A program made the translations under genes and the position numbers. From NCBI GenBank assembly GCA_025175895.1, contig CM045993.1, positions 47,062,621 to 47,126,620 on the forward strand: DNA of 64,000 nucleotides. Direction: 5' to 3'. The stretch's first letter is position 1; every line of letters starts with the position of its first letter. The notes beneath the pieces were generated by a model, which saw only the letters and a list, made by a program, of their open reading frames with translations, ran no database searches and was not told the origin of the DNA. Positions 43,540 through 55,436 of this stretch are shown here, piece after piece. This stretch comes from Wurfbainia villosa. Its lineage: Eukaryota > Streptophyta > Magnoliopsida > Zingiberales > Zingiberaceae.

Positions 43540-44770
43540 GATTCGCATGTATCGTATGAATCCTATTCAAACGATTCCAGAATTCCACATCGGTGTAATT
43601 CGGACATGCGTTTCTTGCTTACATGGCCAAGACGACAATACCACATGTAGGAGTCTAATTGATTATCTTTTCGAGCACGCTTGTTGCTCGCTTCGATATT
43701 GAAAATATCACTGGATACGTCCAACGTATAAACACCATTGCTTAAAGTTCCAGTCCCATAAAGAACTCCATTCAAAGTTATGTAACAACAATTGTTACTA
43801 AAAGTCAAATGGTACTCATTTCTATTTAAACAAGAAATAGAAATGATGTTCTTTATCAACGAAGGAACATAAAAGCAATTGTCCAGTTCTAAGACAAGTT
43901 CTGTAGGGAGTTTCAACAAATGCGTTCCAATGGCGACTGCAGCAACCTTTGCTCCATTCCCAACACGCAAATTTGACTCTCCCTTGACGAGTCTTCTTCT
44001 ATTCCTTAGCCCATGTATGTCATTACATATATGTGAGCCACACCCAGTATCCAATACCCAAGTGTTTGAGGAAATAGAATGACAATCAATAACGAAGATA
44101 TCTGAAGAAGATGGGGCATCCGATGCCTTATTCTTCTTCACGGACTCAAGATAAATCTTGCACTTTCTTCGCAAATGACTCTCCTTGCCATAATGAAGGC
44201 AAGTTTCCTTTTTGTGCTAGTTCTACCTTCTTAGCCTTTCTCTTCTTTCCTTTCTGTTGTTCCTTTGACTTCCTCTTAGAACCTTTCTTCGAGGAATCAA
44301 CTAATAGCACCGTCCCCTGCTCATGCTTCTCAGAAGACTCCACAGTCTTCAGCATATTGAGCAGTACCACAGATGAACCTTCTAGCATCTCAGAGGTGAA
44401 GAGGAGCTTTGAGACTTCGAACCTTTCGAATCTCACTTGCTCATCAACCAACTCACAAAGATGAAGGACTACGATATGAGCATCCATATGCTCATGCTGC
44501 TTTCGTAGCTTGGGTTCCATCGCGGCTAGCATGATGCAACTCATTTGTTCAGAATCACTCACATGTTTCTGATTGGCCAACAATTGGTCCAGAGTTGCAT
44601 CGTCACTAGGACGGGCGGGAAGAGGTGCTTCGAGGACATTTGCAAGCTTTTCAACCTTGAGAACAATTCTCAAGCTTCTAAGCCAGTCCATGAAGCTCGG
44701 CCCAGTCAATTTATTTGAATCCAAAACGAACGCAAATTCAAAGACATCATGATCAATCTTAGAAATACAA
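43540..44770 (-). pseudogene. Copia-D gag and protease
   Basis: The gag frame 44724-44146 reads LDSNKLTGPSFMDWLRSLRI, MSCIMLAAMEPKLRKQHEHM, VRFERFEVSKLLFTSEMLEG, and lacks about 60 capsid residues found in Copia-B. Its true start is frameshifted upstream of 44724. The nucleocapsid knuckle, in the next frame, has Cys-2 replaced by Tyr (CLHYGKESHLRRKC, about 44199-44158). The protease frame 44174-43563 has VLDTGCGSHIC (about 44060) and runs through LVKGESNLRVGNGAKV and FYVPSLIKNIISISCL into the pre-integrase domain (GVYTLDVSSDIFNIE, WYCRLGHVSKKRMSELHRCG). Confidence 0.86.
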
Positions 44771-46018
44771 AACGAGTATATATGAGAAAATGATTTTTAA
44801 AATGCATTAATATACATTTATAAATCCCATTCATTTTTTGAATTTCAAAAACCCCAAAATCACTTCGGGAGATCGTAGGTCCATCTCCGAATGGGCTGAT
44901 ATCCATCATAGTTATGAACAACCTTGGAGAGAGTCCAACAAGCCATTCATAACTACGACGGTAGGTATCAACTATACCGATTGCATATCACGTATATGCA
45001 ACTATCACAATGTGCTATCAACTAATTGAATGTTCACACATACATCGGGTTGTTAACACATTAACAAGTATGCATCATATGCATAGCACCCAACTTCACC
45101 TCCCTTTACATCGACCTTGGAGAGAGTCCAACAAGCCGATGCTCCAGGTTAAGGCCAACCCATTAATCGGGAAATAATTTTAATATGGTTAGAGCGCATT
45201 CAACCAATTAGCCCAGCTTGGAGAGAGTCCAACAACCAAAGCTAACGATTGACCTCTGACTCTTACCATATTAGTATTAAACTATTCCATGGTTTGAACA
45301 TATTCGGGTTCGAGCCGGGCTTGGAGAGAGTCCAACAACCCAAATAAGAAACGGAACTCTGGTTCTAACCATATTAATGGAAGGTGTAGGCCTTAATATT
45401 GTTTAAGGGTTTTTATGTCTCATTCTCTTTGCATGCAAATAACTATTATCTACATGGCATGACATACATGGCATACATCTACATGTCACGACACGCATGG
45501 CATAATGTTATGCATCTAATGCAATTACATGGCATACAATTATGTCATGTATATATTTCCTTATATGTCATAACTATTTATGGAAATAAAATATGTTTAA
45601 GATTTGATTCTCCAAATCAAATCATAATTAAATTAGGAAACAAATTTCCAAATCTAATCACATATTTTATTCATGGAATTATTTGATTAAGGAAAATCTA
45701 TTTAGGAAACCAATTTCCTAAATCAATAAAACTATTTATGGAAATAAAATATTTTAAGATTTGATTTCCCAAATCAAATCATGATTAAATTAGGAAACAA
45801 ATTTCCAAATCTAATCAAATATTTTATTTATGGAAAATATCAATTTCCATAAATACTTCCAACTTTCTAAAAGTGGAAGATTTCCATAAATACTTCTAGA
45901 CTTTTCAAAATTGAAAAATTTCCATAAATACTTCTAAATTTCCAAAATTAGAAAATTTCCAGAAATACATTATGACTATCGCAAAACCATTTTTACGATT
46001 ATGTCGAAACACAACCTG
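44771..46018 (-). other. Leader (5' UTR) of Copia-D
   Basis: Non-coding sequence between PBS and gag: near gag a four-hairpin ladder (44933-45335), and further upstream AT-rich repeats of the type GGAAATAAAATAT and CCAAATCTAATCA (45540-45960). Aligns with the Copia-C leader. Confidence 0.8.
44933..45335 (-). repeat. Four-hairpin ladder in the Copia-D leader
   Basis: CTTGGAGAGAGTCCAA on the plus strand (TTGGACTCTCTCCAAG in element sense) at 44933, 45116, 45217 and 45320, all identical. Steps from gag outward are 183, 101 and 103 bp, close to 191, 101 and 107 in Copia-C. Confidence 0.88.
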
Positions 46019-46019
46019 G

Positions 46020-46031
46020 GCTCTGATACCA
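46020..46031 (-). other. Primer binding site of Copia-D
   Basis: On the minus strand TGGTATCAGAGC, 1 bp after the LTR end. Confidence 0.9.
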
Positions 46032-46032
46032 C

Positions 46033-48230
46033 TGTTGGTTATGGCACCGCGGCGTGTGTGTGTTCGATCATGTTTCGTAAATATGAACACAGCGGAAGCA
46101 ATAAAAATAATAAATACTCCTATTTATTACAACACACACAATACACGCATGCTTATTACAACAAGTGTAGACATAACCGTAAATTTAAATTTGCAATAAA
46201 AGGAAATTTATCTACGTTATACCTTTCGTATGATGTGTAGCGGGAACGGCATCAACCGGAACGATCCTCGCTAGAATCGTCTCTATCCGTATCCACGCCG
46301 AGTTCCTCGGGATGACTTCGCTAAGCCACGAGCTTCGTCTTCGTACGGGTTACTAGCCTCGTGTTGAAGACGACGTGATCGAGAGATGATCACGATCCGA
46401 ATCTAAATTCGGATCCTAATACGAGTTCTCAAAACTCGCTTCTCCGGAGAGGTATTCGTCAACCGATTGACAAATCCTTCGTCCTCCACCTCAGAGGATT
46501 ACCGGAGATCGAATCCCCGATAAGTTATCCGCTGTCGGAGCTCTAACCGTTGTCCAAACGACGCTCCGACGAGAGGAGAAGAAGCTGTCCAGAAAACTGG
46601 ACAGCTTGGTGGAGGAGTAGGCGCCGGCCAAAACAAGGAAGCCAAGTGCTCACCTTTTCACCGAGGCCTAGGAAGATCACCGGAGGGTCGCCGGAGGATC
46701 ACCGGCTGAAGCTTGGTCGCCGGCACAAGGGGCTGGGCGGCCAAGGAGCTTGGGCGGCAACTCCTTCAATGGGGTTGGGCGGCAACAAGGTTTAGGGCTC
46801 TTCTAATTAGGGCTTAATTATCCATTAAGCCCTCTTTTATAGAGAACTAATTCTCTTAATGGTTATTGGATCATAACCATTAGGCCCGTTAACCCGCTCC
46901 ATTAAGATAAGTTAAAATAAACCAAACCATGATGGTTTATTTTAAGTTAAAACGAACCGAACCAACTTTTGGTTCATTCGTTTAAAATAAACCAAACCCT
47001 TTGGTTTATTCTCATCCATTGGATTAGAACCAAACCATTTTGGTTCATCCATTACGTCTTCATAAGACTCGGCCCATCCACGCTTCCATTGCGACTGAAA
47101 TGATTTCATGCTCACTTTATGTTTGGTCCAACCAAACCTAGTTTCTCTCGGTCTGAGAATCTCATTCTCAAGCTCGTTTTAAATCCTTTGGATTACGCTC
47201 GTTGTGCGTGTGACCAAATAGGTTCTTGGTTTATGTTGGCCGTCTATAATTAACCATTAATTATAGAACGATCATGAGTGGCACCTAGTAGTACATCATG
47301 ATCCCCAATTAACCGAAAAGATCAACGGTTGATCCAGAACTATTTCTGAAACCCTTCAGCAGCTCGAATGATTCGTGCCACATTCCCTTCACTCATCTTA
47401 TACCCACTTGGTTCAGGACATGGTCTATTGTGTCAGTCCCCACTAGGCTGACTACGTCACACCTAGCCCAAGTATCATTTCCTCGTCCTACGGATTCTAA
47501 TTACTGCACATGTATCGAAGAGTACTTTACTCTAAACATGTAATGCTTTGGCCAAAGACTTTAGTAACAATCCGACGAGAGGCCATGGGTATACATCTCC
47601 TCGCAAGGAGTGGTGAATTCTTTATAGGCTATTCAAACACCTTCGATCACTTCGACTTATACCCAATCATCCCGGGTCCACATCTTCTTAGAGATGTTTG
47701 CTTAAGATGTCAAAGCATAAGTCTCCATGATCAAGATGACTTGAGTACCGCAAGTCAAAGGAACATCGCACTTAAGCCACAGTAAGAACTTCATTGACAT
47801 ATCTATATATGCAGAGAACCATATGAAGTCTTACGGCTGGTCACTCTAATGAACTAGTTACCATAATTAGCATCCACGATTAACTCCGGACATCACAATG
47901 TCTCCAGCCAGTGAGAATCAGCTGCTTGGATACACCAAGGAGTATACCTCGTGCTAGTCTCGACAGAATTGATGGTGTCCAAATCCATCAATTCATCGAC
48001 TAGGGATAATTCCGATACATCACAATTACACATGTAGAGATACTCACTAGTTGTGATCCAATCACAAATTCTCTCATGCTGTGAATCGTATCGTGGACAT
48101 TCAGTAAATGAGTTTAAGATCCAATCAAATACATAAAACATGTATACTCAAATAGTGAATCTTCATTTATCATATAAATGGTTCATACATAAGGCGATTG
48201 CCTTAGGACATCTCTCATATATTACTAACA
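46033..48230 (-). repeat. 5' LTR of Copia-D (2198 bp)
   Basis: Runs from TGTTGGTTATGGC to ATATTACTAACA. The TATA on the minus strand is TATAAAAGAGG (46831-46841), with AACCAAA dyads at 46918-47137. Confidence 0.9.
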
Positions 48231-48235
48231 ATCTC

Positions 48236-48446
48236 TACTACTCCATATGAGATATGAAATAGTAGAAAACCTCATTTATCTTATTTGAAGATATGGAGTA
48301 GTCCTGCTTATGTTAAGAGGACAATATCAGACAAGCTGGAGGCTAAGTTTGATAAGTGTATGTTTATTGGTTACCCTAAGGAAACGAGGGGTTACCAATT
48401 TTATCATCCCTTGGAACAAAAGGTGTTTGTTTCAAGACATACTGTA
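48236..48446 (+). pseudogene. Copia-C integrase, C-terminal part
   Basis: This resumes after Copia-D: TTPYEI, then WSSPAYVKRTISDKLEAKFD, KCMFIGYPKETRGYQFYHPL and EQKVFVSRHTV, matching Copia-D (42979-42752) closely. Gag-A interrupts it at 48447 within the text that continues FLEKEYLL at 62571. An apparent ORF end at 48470 belongs to the Gag-A LTR. Confidence 0.87.
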
Positions 48447-48951
48447 TGTTGGATCGAGAAGCATCGCTAGAGGGGGGGGGGTGAATAGAGAGTGTAAAAA
48501 ATTTTGTTCGTTTCGATACTTGAGTTACGTAGCGGAAAGAATAAAGAGACAAGTTTATTTTTACTTGGTTCACAACCTAGCGGTTGCTACTCCAAGGCCC
48601 TAACGGTCCTAGACCATGTATGGAGGGCAAATCACTATAAGATCTCCTCATCATTGGAGGTAGGAGATAACGATCACAAAATCGGAAGTACGAGGATGAG
48701 GCAACAAGCCTACCTCACCTCGTTACGATTAAAACAAAGAATACAAAAGATATTACTTGCTGCTGCTGTCGACGAAGAAGATGGAAGCTTGGCGTTGTGT
48801 CCGCGTTATGACGGTGTTGGAGCTTTGGCATTGTAGGAGCACTTGAGAAAAATCTTGATTGATGTTTGGGTTGGAATCCTCCCCTCCTTTTATAGAGTTT
48901 GATCTCAGAATAAGTCTCCTCATCTTTTGGAACAGATCACGAGGTGGTACC

Positions 48952-50785
48952 TGTTAGTGAAAGCCCTAGAGCCAATCATGTGATGATTGTTGTATGGACT
49001 TTATTGTATCATATTCCTATTTATAAAGGCATGGTTATTATATTTACTTGTATTGGTGCCAAATAACTAAATATAATAATGTCCTTGAGTAGTAGGTTCT
49101 TATCTATATCAATCGATTGGTTGAATCGATAATGAGATGATATAGAGAACACTACTCTTAATCATTCCTAGTCGAGTATTAACATTCAGGGACAATGTTA
49201 ATGCGTAGAGACTAGCATGTAGGTCAACAAGATGACTTGATCTCACAAGTCATGGATATGAGATATCAAGTTGACACATGGGTATGCATTGGAGAATGTA
49301 TACTGAATGACCCACCATGAGAAAGTATCATGGATCATTATATGAGTGTCATATACTTTCTCATGTGGCTATTAGTATGACTATTAGTCCTTAGACCTGA
49401 AGTCACCATGGTTCCCTACATAAGGAGTTGCATACTTTGGCTTCGTCAAACGTCACCCGTAAATGGGTGGACTATAAAGGCGATTACTGGGTATGTAACG
49501 AATTATGCGGAGGGATGTGAGTGATGTAGATGGGATCTATCTCTCCTATATGACGGGGGTGACATCGATATTCTTGATAGAGTGAGACCACGAAGTGCAT
49601 GGCCATGCCCAAATGAGTCAATATGAGATATTGAGCTCATTTGATTAGAGTGAGTCTACTTGGAGTTCAAGATTTAGATTGTACCGAGGATGACACGGTC
49701 TATGCCTCGATTGGTCAATCTAGATGTCAAGGATAGAGGGACATTGTCACATATTGTGAGAGTCACAATTAGTAGTCACAAAGGTGATGTTGGAGCTCAA
49801 CATTCTTGTAACTTGGGTAGCAATGATGTGTTGCTAGATACCGCTCATTGCTTATGTTCCTAAATTTGTTTAGGGACATTGCCAACGTTACAAGAACCTA
49901 TAGGGTCACACACATAAGAGCAATTAGATGGAGATTAGGTTCATATGATGAACCATGAGGATTAGGTTCATGGGATGAACCAAATTGGATTAAGAGTAAT
50001 CCAAATTAGACTAATTGAGTTAGACTCAAGTTGATTCAAGTGTTGAATGAGTCTAATTGAGATTTGATTCATCAAATCAATTTAAATTAATGAATAGAGA
50101 TTCATTAAATTAAATTGACTTGAGTCAAGTGGTTAGATTTGATCAACCATGGGAGATTAGAGGTCAAGTTTGACTTGACTTGAGAGGGAAGATGAAAGGT
50201 CAAGTTTGACTTGACCAAATGCCATGTCATGATGATGACTAGGCATGGCCGGCCAATGATGGTGCTCCACATCATCATTGACTTGGTCAATTGGTGCCAC
50301 ATCATGAGGGAGACCAAGGGTCATGGGAGTTACATGCATGCATGTAACCCCCCCCTCCATGAAGTGGCCGGCCACTTAGGGGTTATGGGTGGTGAATTCA
50401 TTTGGTGAGTTATTCCAATAACTTCATCTTCAACCTTGGTGCTCTTCCTCTCAAGCTCTACCTCTCAAAACCTAATCTTGCCGAAATTCCTAAGGGAGTG
50501 CTAGCACACTCTAAGGCATTTCTCTCCACCTATTGCTTGTGTGGATACCATAGAGGAGTGTGCACTTGACACTCTCGAGTTCCGGCGAACTTTTGGACGA
50601 GCGGGATAAGCGAAGGGCGTCGCTACGAGGGTAACGTTCTAACCTCTTAGATCTAAGGTAGATCTAGGATTTATTTAAGCACATACATGTAATTATAATT
50701 TTTATACTTCGCACGGATCCGTGGCCGGGGCTTCCGAGGTTTCCGCAATGCAAAAACGGTTTTTGCGGCTCAGAAAAACCCAACA
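48952..50785 (+). repeat. 5' LTR of Copia-B (1834 bp)
   Basis: Runs from TGTTAGTGAAAGCCC to GAAAAACCCAACA. It contains W-box-like TTGAC/GTCAA words (50115-50216) and a perfect 16-bp palindrome AAGTGGCCGGCCACTT (50362-50377). A TATTTATAAAGG near 49018 is a possible TATA but lies close to the LTR start. Confidence 0.92.
50115..50216. repeat. GGTCAAG/CTTGACC dyads in the Copia-B LTR
   Basis: TTGACTTGAGTCAA, GGTCAAGTTTGACTTGAC and GGTCAAGTTTGACTTGACC occur within 100 bp, repeated in the 3' LTR (57385-57486). TTGACC/T is the core of WRKY-binding W boxes; a regulatory role here is inference. Confidence 0.65.
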
Positions 50786-50786
50786 G

Positions 50787-50800
50787 TGGTATCAGAGCCA
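50787..50800 (+). other. Primer binding site of Copia-B
   Basis: TGGTATCAGAGCCA, 1 bp after the LTR end CCCAACA. Confidence 0.92.
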
Positions 50801-52440
50801 CATGCGAAGCATGTATGTGTTTCGTTTTTGTAGTTTTTATATTAGATATAAAAATTACAGATTTATATGTTTCTGTAAATTTTCTTATTTTATAGAATTT
50901 TTGGGTATTTTTCTCGTAGAGTCGAAGCAACGAGTGTTGGGACACTCGTAGGCTTCAACCGTCGAGAAAAACTCTCCGAATCGGCGAGTTCTCGCTTTAG
51001 GTTTTTGGGACAGCGACTTAAGTCGCTGTAAGATCATTGTAGGGACACTCGCGAAGTTTATTTTGCGAGTAGGGGCGCTGCCCCTATCCTCGAAAGGGGC
51101 CATGTCCCGCGATCGCGCCCGGAAACCGCTTAGCGGGACCGTTACGAAGAGTTGACTCATAAATTCGAAATAAATTAGGAAAAATTATAGAAATTTCTGT
51201 AAAAATACATAATTTAGAATTATGTATAATTCTGTGATTGTCATGGCCCAATGACCCCAATTTGATTGAATAAGTGTGTTGTAATTCATAATACGGCCTG
51301 CGTGCCGTTTTGTGGTTGTGCGTGTTGTATAGTGTATGCGACCTGCGCGTCGTACCTCTTATTTTGAAATTCTAGTTGTAATTAGTTTTTAGACTCGAAT
51401 GTAACTCGAGTTTCATATTTGCAATGCACAAAATGGAGAGGTGGAAAGTCCACTCGAAGACGAGATTACGAGAAGGGTGACGACGACACATGGCGGTCAA
51501 AGGAAGCGCTTGGAGAAGCCGCTAGCCTTAGGTTGACCGTCCGATCTTCTCATTAGCTTGAGAAGATCGTAGTAGGGCCATGAATATATCACATTTAATG
51601 ATATATATATATGTTGATATATATATATGTATATTTAATTGATTTTGCTTGTATGTATGTGATGCATGCTAGTAGAATAGTGCTTGTATGTATATGATGC
51701 ATGCTAGGATAATTTTCTTGTATGTATATGATGCATGCTAGAATAATGAATGTATGTATATGATGCATGCTAATATAGGATAATAAAGTCCTAAATGCGT
51801 ATAAGATACACATTACGATTAGATTAGATCATAATCGAATCAACTCAAAAATGCCTACCGAGCCTTGATACCCATCACTACCTCGATCATTTGTTGTTGT
51901 TGAATCTGCCAAACCAGAGCAACACATATTATCTTGGTAGGGTGCGGAGGGACAATCTTGGTCCCGCCTATCACGACTCGGGTTAGAGTAAGCTCAATTA
52001 GATTGAGCAAAACAAGTTAACTCAATTGGATCGAGTAGAACTATAGGCATATTCCAATCGTTGGAAAGATAGGTTAAGATCGCATTTACACTAAATCTTG
52101 GGCGATTTAGCCAAAGCTAACTCAAGGTCTTTTGTAAATGTGGGTCTTAATCCTATAAACAAGAGTTGCATAGAGATGTAATCGGTAATGTGTTACCCAC
52201 CGATCGTACTAAGTTTTGGGCGATTTAGCCAAAGCTAACTCAAGGCTTAGTATGATGTGGATCTTGTCCCGCAAGAATTATAGCTAGTTTGTTTGAATCT
52301 AATAATGTGGTTTGACTACATCCATAACTCGATTCTACAAAATTCCTATAATTCAGTGGGAGCATCATTTGATTAAAGGCCTAATTAAATGATAAAAGGA
52401 ATATGATATTAATTCTCTGCATTGTATGTTGTAGATAACT
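50801..52440 (+). other. Leader (5' UTR) of Copia-B
   Basis: Non-coding. It holds four imperfect units of GTATATGATGCATGCTA (51650-51775) and two copies of TTGGGCGATTTAGCCAAAGC followed by TAACTCAAGG (about 52098 and 52216), each able to pair TTGG with CCAA. No supported ORF. Confidence 0.8.
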
Positions 52441-53445
52441 ATGTCAACCACGAACACTCTCTCTCGTGATCCGCCCTTGAGAAGGACAAGCTCAATGGAG
52501 CAAATTTCCGGATCGCACAGGAACCTGAGAATTGTTCTCACCCAAGAAAGGAAGTTGTACGTCCTGGAGCAGCCCATTCCGGAGGCACCTCCTGCCAATG
52601 CCTCGCGAGCTGACAAAGATGCTTACAAGAAGCATCAAGATGATGCAATAGATGTGTCATGTCTAATGCTCGCGACCATGAACTCTGAGCTTCAGAAGCA
52701 ACACGAGTTCATGAATGCTTATGATATGGTTGGACATCTTTGTCAACTATATCAAGGACAAGCTAGGCATGAGAGATATGAAGTCTCTAAGGCATTATTT
52801 GGGTCCAAAATGCAAGAAGGGACTCCCGTAGGTACATATGTACTCAAGATGATTGGGTACGTAGAAAACCTACAAAGGCTGGGATTCCCACTTGGCCAAG
52901 AGCTGTCCACTGACCTAATCTTGCAATCTTTGCCACAAGCCTTCAATCAATTTGTCATGAATTATAACATGAATGAAATTGATAAGCCATTGCCTGAGAT
53001 GCTCAGCATGTTGAGAACTGCAGAGCTTAACCTTAAGAAGGGTAAATCTGAAACCATTTTGATGGTGCAGAAGAAGAAAGGCAAGGGCAAGCCTAAAGGT
53101 AAGGGAAAGTCCCAAGCCAAGGGCAAAGGCAAAGAATTTAAACCCAAAGGAGGGGTAGCCAAGGAAGGGGCTTGCTTCTTCTGCAAGGAAGCAAGACACT
53201 GGAAGCGTAACTGTAAGACATACCTGGAAGATCTTAAGAAGAAGAGAAGTGAGACTTCTACTTCAGGTATAAATGTTATAGAAGTCAATCTATCTATTTC
53301 TTCATCATGGGTATTAGATACCGGATGTGCATCTCACATTTGTACCAATGTGCAGGGGCTGAGAAATAGCAAGGCATTGACAAAGGGCGAGGTGGACCTA
53401 CGAGTAGGCAATGGAGCAAGGGTTATCACACGTAGGAACTTATGA
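52441..53445 (+). pseudogene. Copia-B gag with zinc knuckle and protease active site
   Basis: A long open frame of 334 codons from an ATG at 52441. Order: copia gag N-terminus (NLRIVLTQERKLYVLEQPIP), capsid core (SCLMLATMNSELQKQHEFMN, ARHERYEVSKALFGSKMQEG, LSTDLILQSLPQAFNQFVMN), a Lys/Gly-rich linker (GKGKPKGKGKSQAKGKGKEF), the knuckle CFFCKEARHWKRNC (about 53171-53212), and the protease site SSSWVLDTGCASHIC (about 53302-53345). It loses frame near 53430, so protease and pol would not be made without a shift. It is the only complete capsid of the B/C/D group and serves as the reference for the deletions in C and D. Virus-like-particle assembly is the family role. Confidence 0.88.
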
Positions 53446-54534
53446 TCTATCTCTGCCCTCTGGGCTTGTACTAGAATTAGATGAATGTTGTTATGTGCCT
53501 GCCTTAACTAAGAACATCATTTCAGTTTCTTGTTTGGACAAGAAAGGTTTTTCATTTATAATAAAGAACAAATGTTGTTCAGTTTATTTAAATGATATGT
53601 TCTATTGTAGTGCACCTCTAATGAACGGACTCTACTTTCTAGACTTAGAGAGCCCTATCTATAACATAAGTACCAAGAGGTTCAAGTCAAATGAGTTGAA
53701 CCAAACCTATCTCTGCATTGTCGCAGGTCACATAAATGAGAGTCGCTTATCTCACCTCCATAAGGATGGGTCGCTAGACTCATTTGATTTTGAATCATAT
53801 GAGACATGCAGTCTTGCCTTTTAGGCAAGATGACCAAGACTCCTTTAGTGGACATATAGCTAAAGAGCAACAGATTTGTTAGGACTTATACATAGTGATG
53901 TATGTGGACCTTTCAATGTTGTCGCTAGAGGTGGTTACAGTACTTCATTACATTTATTGATGACTTCAGTAGATATGGTTATGTGTATCTTATGACACAT
54001 AAATCTGAATCCTTTGAAAAGTTCAAAGAATTCAAGAATGAAGTACAAAACCAGCTTGGCAAGAGTATTAAGATACTTCGATCAGATCGAGATGGTGAAT
54101 ACCTTAGCCATGAGTTTCGTGACTATCTAGCTGAGTGTGGGATTCTATCCCAACTCACTCCTCTTGGAACACCACAGTGGAATGGTGTATCCGAAAGGAG
54201 GAATCGTACCCTATTGGATATGGTACGATCTATGATGAGTCACACAGATCTTCCTATATCCTTTTGGGGATATGCTCTAGACACAACAGCCTTTACCCTT
54301 AACCGTGTACCATCCAAGGCTATGGTAAAGACACCATATACGATATGGACAGGGAAAAATCCCAAGATGTCTTTTATGAGGATTTGGGGTTGTGAGGCTT
54401 ACGTTCGACGTCAAGTCTCAGACAAACTGGGACCCAAATCCGATAGGTGCTATTTTGTTGGATATCCCAAGGATACAAAGGGATATTACTTCTACATTCC
54501 CGACAAAGTGTTTGTGGCAGACGGGTTTTTCTAG
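53411..54534 (+). pseudogene. Copia-B protease tail, pre-integrase and integrase
   Basis: Continues in the frame starting 53411: LPSGLVLELDECCYVPALTK, NGLYFLDLESPIYNIS and a decayed zinc-binding region (VAGHINESRLSHLHKDGSLD, ETC). A stop at 53822 is followed by frame changes. The integrase aspartates are seen in GLIHSDVCGPF (about 53885) and FIDDFSRYGYV (about 53953), and the Glu in SDRDGEYLSHEF within the ORF 53983-54534, which goes on through GTPQWNGVSERRNRT and MRIWGCEAYVRRQVSDKLGP to DKVFVADGFF. Confidence 0.87.
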
Positions 54535-54854
54535 AAAGGGATTTTGTTTCTAGAAAAACTAGTGGGAGTACCTTCGATCTTGAAGAAATTCAAGATAAGG
54601 ACCATAGCACTGAGGCCTTGATGGAGGTTGAACAGGAACCACAAAGTGTTGTGGGTGATGAGGTTGTTGCACAAAGAGTTGTGGAACAACCACCTGTTCA
54701 AGTAGACCTACCTCTTCGCAGGTCTGATAGGGTACGTCGTCAGCCTGAGAGATACTCATTTCTCTTGTCTGACCATGATGACGTTATGCTCATTGAGAAT
54801 GAGCCTACCTCCCATCGAAGCCGTGATGAGCCCAGATTTCTGAGAAATGTCTAG
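54520..54854 (+). pseudogene. Copia-B linker between integrase and RT
   Basis: Reads FLERDFVSRKTSGSTFDLEE, an acidic stretch, and LRRSDRVRRQPERYSFLL, the motif common just before RT in plant copia polyproteins. In phase with itself to a TAG at 54852-54854 but out of phase with the integrase ORF. Confidence 0.8.
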
Positions 54855-55436
54855 ACGCCTTGAGATCCGAGATGGAATCCATGTACACTAACCAAGTATG
54901 GACTTTGGTTGATCCACCTGAAGGGGTCAAACCCATTGGGTGTAAGTGGGTCTTTAGGAGAAAGACTGACATGGATGGACTTGCGCATACCTATAAGGGC
55001 CGATTGGTGGCTAAAGGTTTCAAGCAAATTCATGGTATTGACTATGATGAAACCTTTTCTCCAGTGGCGATGTTTAAGTCCATTCGGATCTTGCTTGCTA
55101 TTGCAAAGATACCACAATTATGAGATCCGCAGATGGATGTCAAAACCGCATTTACGAATGGAAACTTGCTCGAGGATGTGTACATGACACAACTGAGGGT
55201 TTTGTAGATCCACAAAGATATCGGGAAGGTTTGCAAGCCGCAAAGGTCCATTTATGGGCTAAAGCAAGCTTCTGAGCTGGAATCTTCGATTCGATGATGC
55301 GATCAAACAGTTTGGTTTCATCAAGAATGAAGATGAACCCCGTGGTCTACAAGAGGGTTAATGGGAACACGATTGTGTTCCTTGTATTGTATGTGGATGA
55401 CATACTACTCATTGGGAATGACATCCCTTCGCTCTG
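54855..55436 (+). pseudogene. Copia-B reverse transcriptase
   Basis: 54860-55123: MRSEMESMYTNQVWTLVDPP, GCKWVFRRKTDMDGLAHTYK, GRLVAKGFKQIHGIDYDETF and SPVAMFKSIRILLAI, the fingers and palm start of copia RT. After a stop: MDVKTAFTNGNLLEDVYM (catalytic Asp of motif A), QRSIYGLKQAS, and VLYVDDILLIGND (about 55387-55425), the YVDD catalytic site. Frame breaks at 55123, about 55205, 55270 and 55436 inactivate it. Confidence 0.88.

Larger units (their letters stand above)
38887..48230 (-). mobile_element. Copia-D: full-length Ty1-copia element inserted in its relative Copia-C
   Basis: It is flanked by ATCTC (38882-38886 and 48231-48235). On the minus strand it has 5' LTR (48230-46033), PBS, leader, gag, protease, integrase, RT, RNase H, a PPT (TAAGTGGGAGTC, 41098-41087) and 3' LTR (41086-38887). 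All domains are in the expected copia order (integrase before RT). LTR, leader and protein sequences resemble Copia-C. Confidence 0.9.

Noticed and set aside
48285..48603. ORF that seems to extend the Copia-C integrase into new sequence
   Set aside because: From 48447 on it is Gag-A LTR, not coding.
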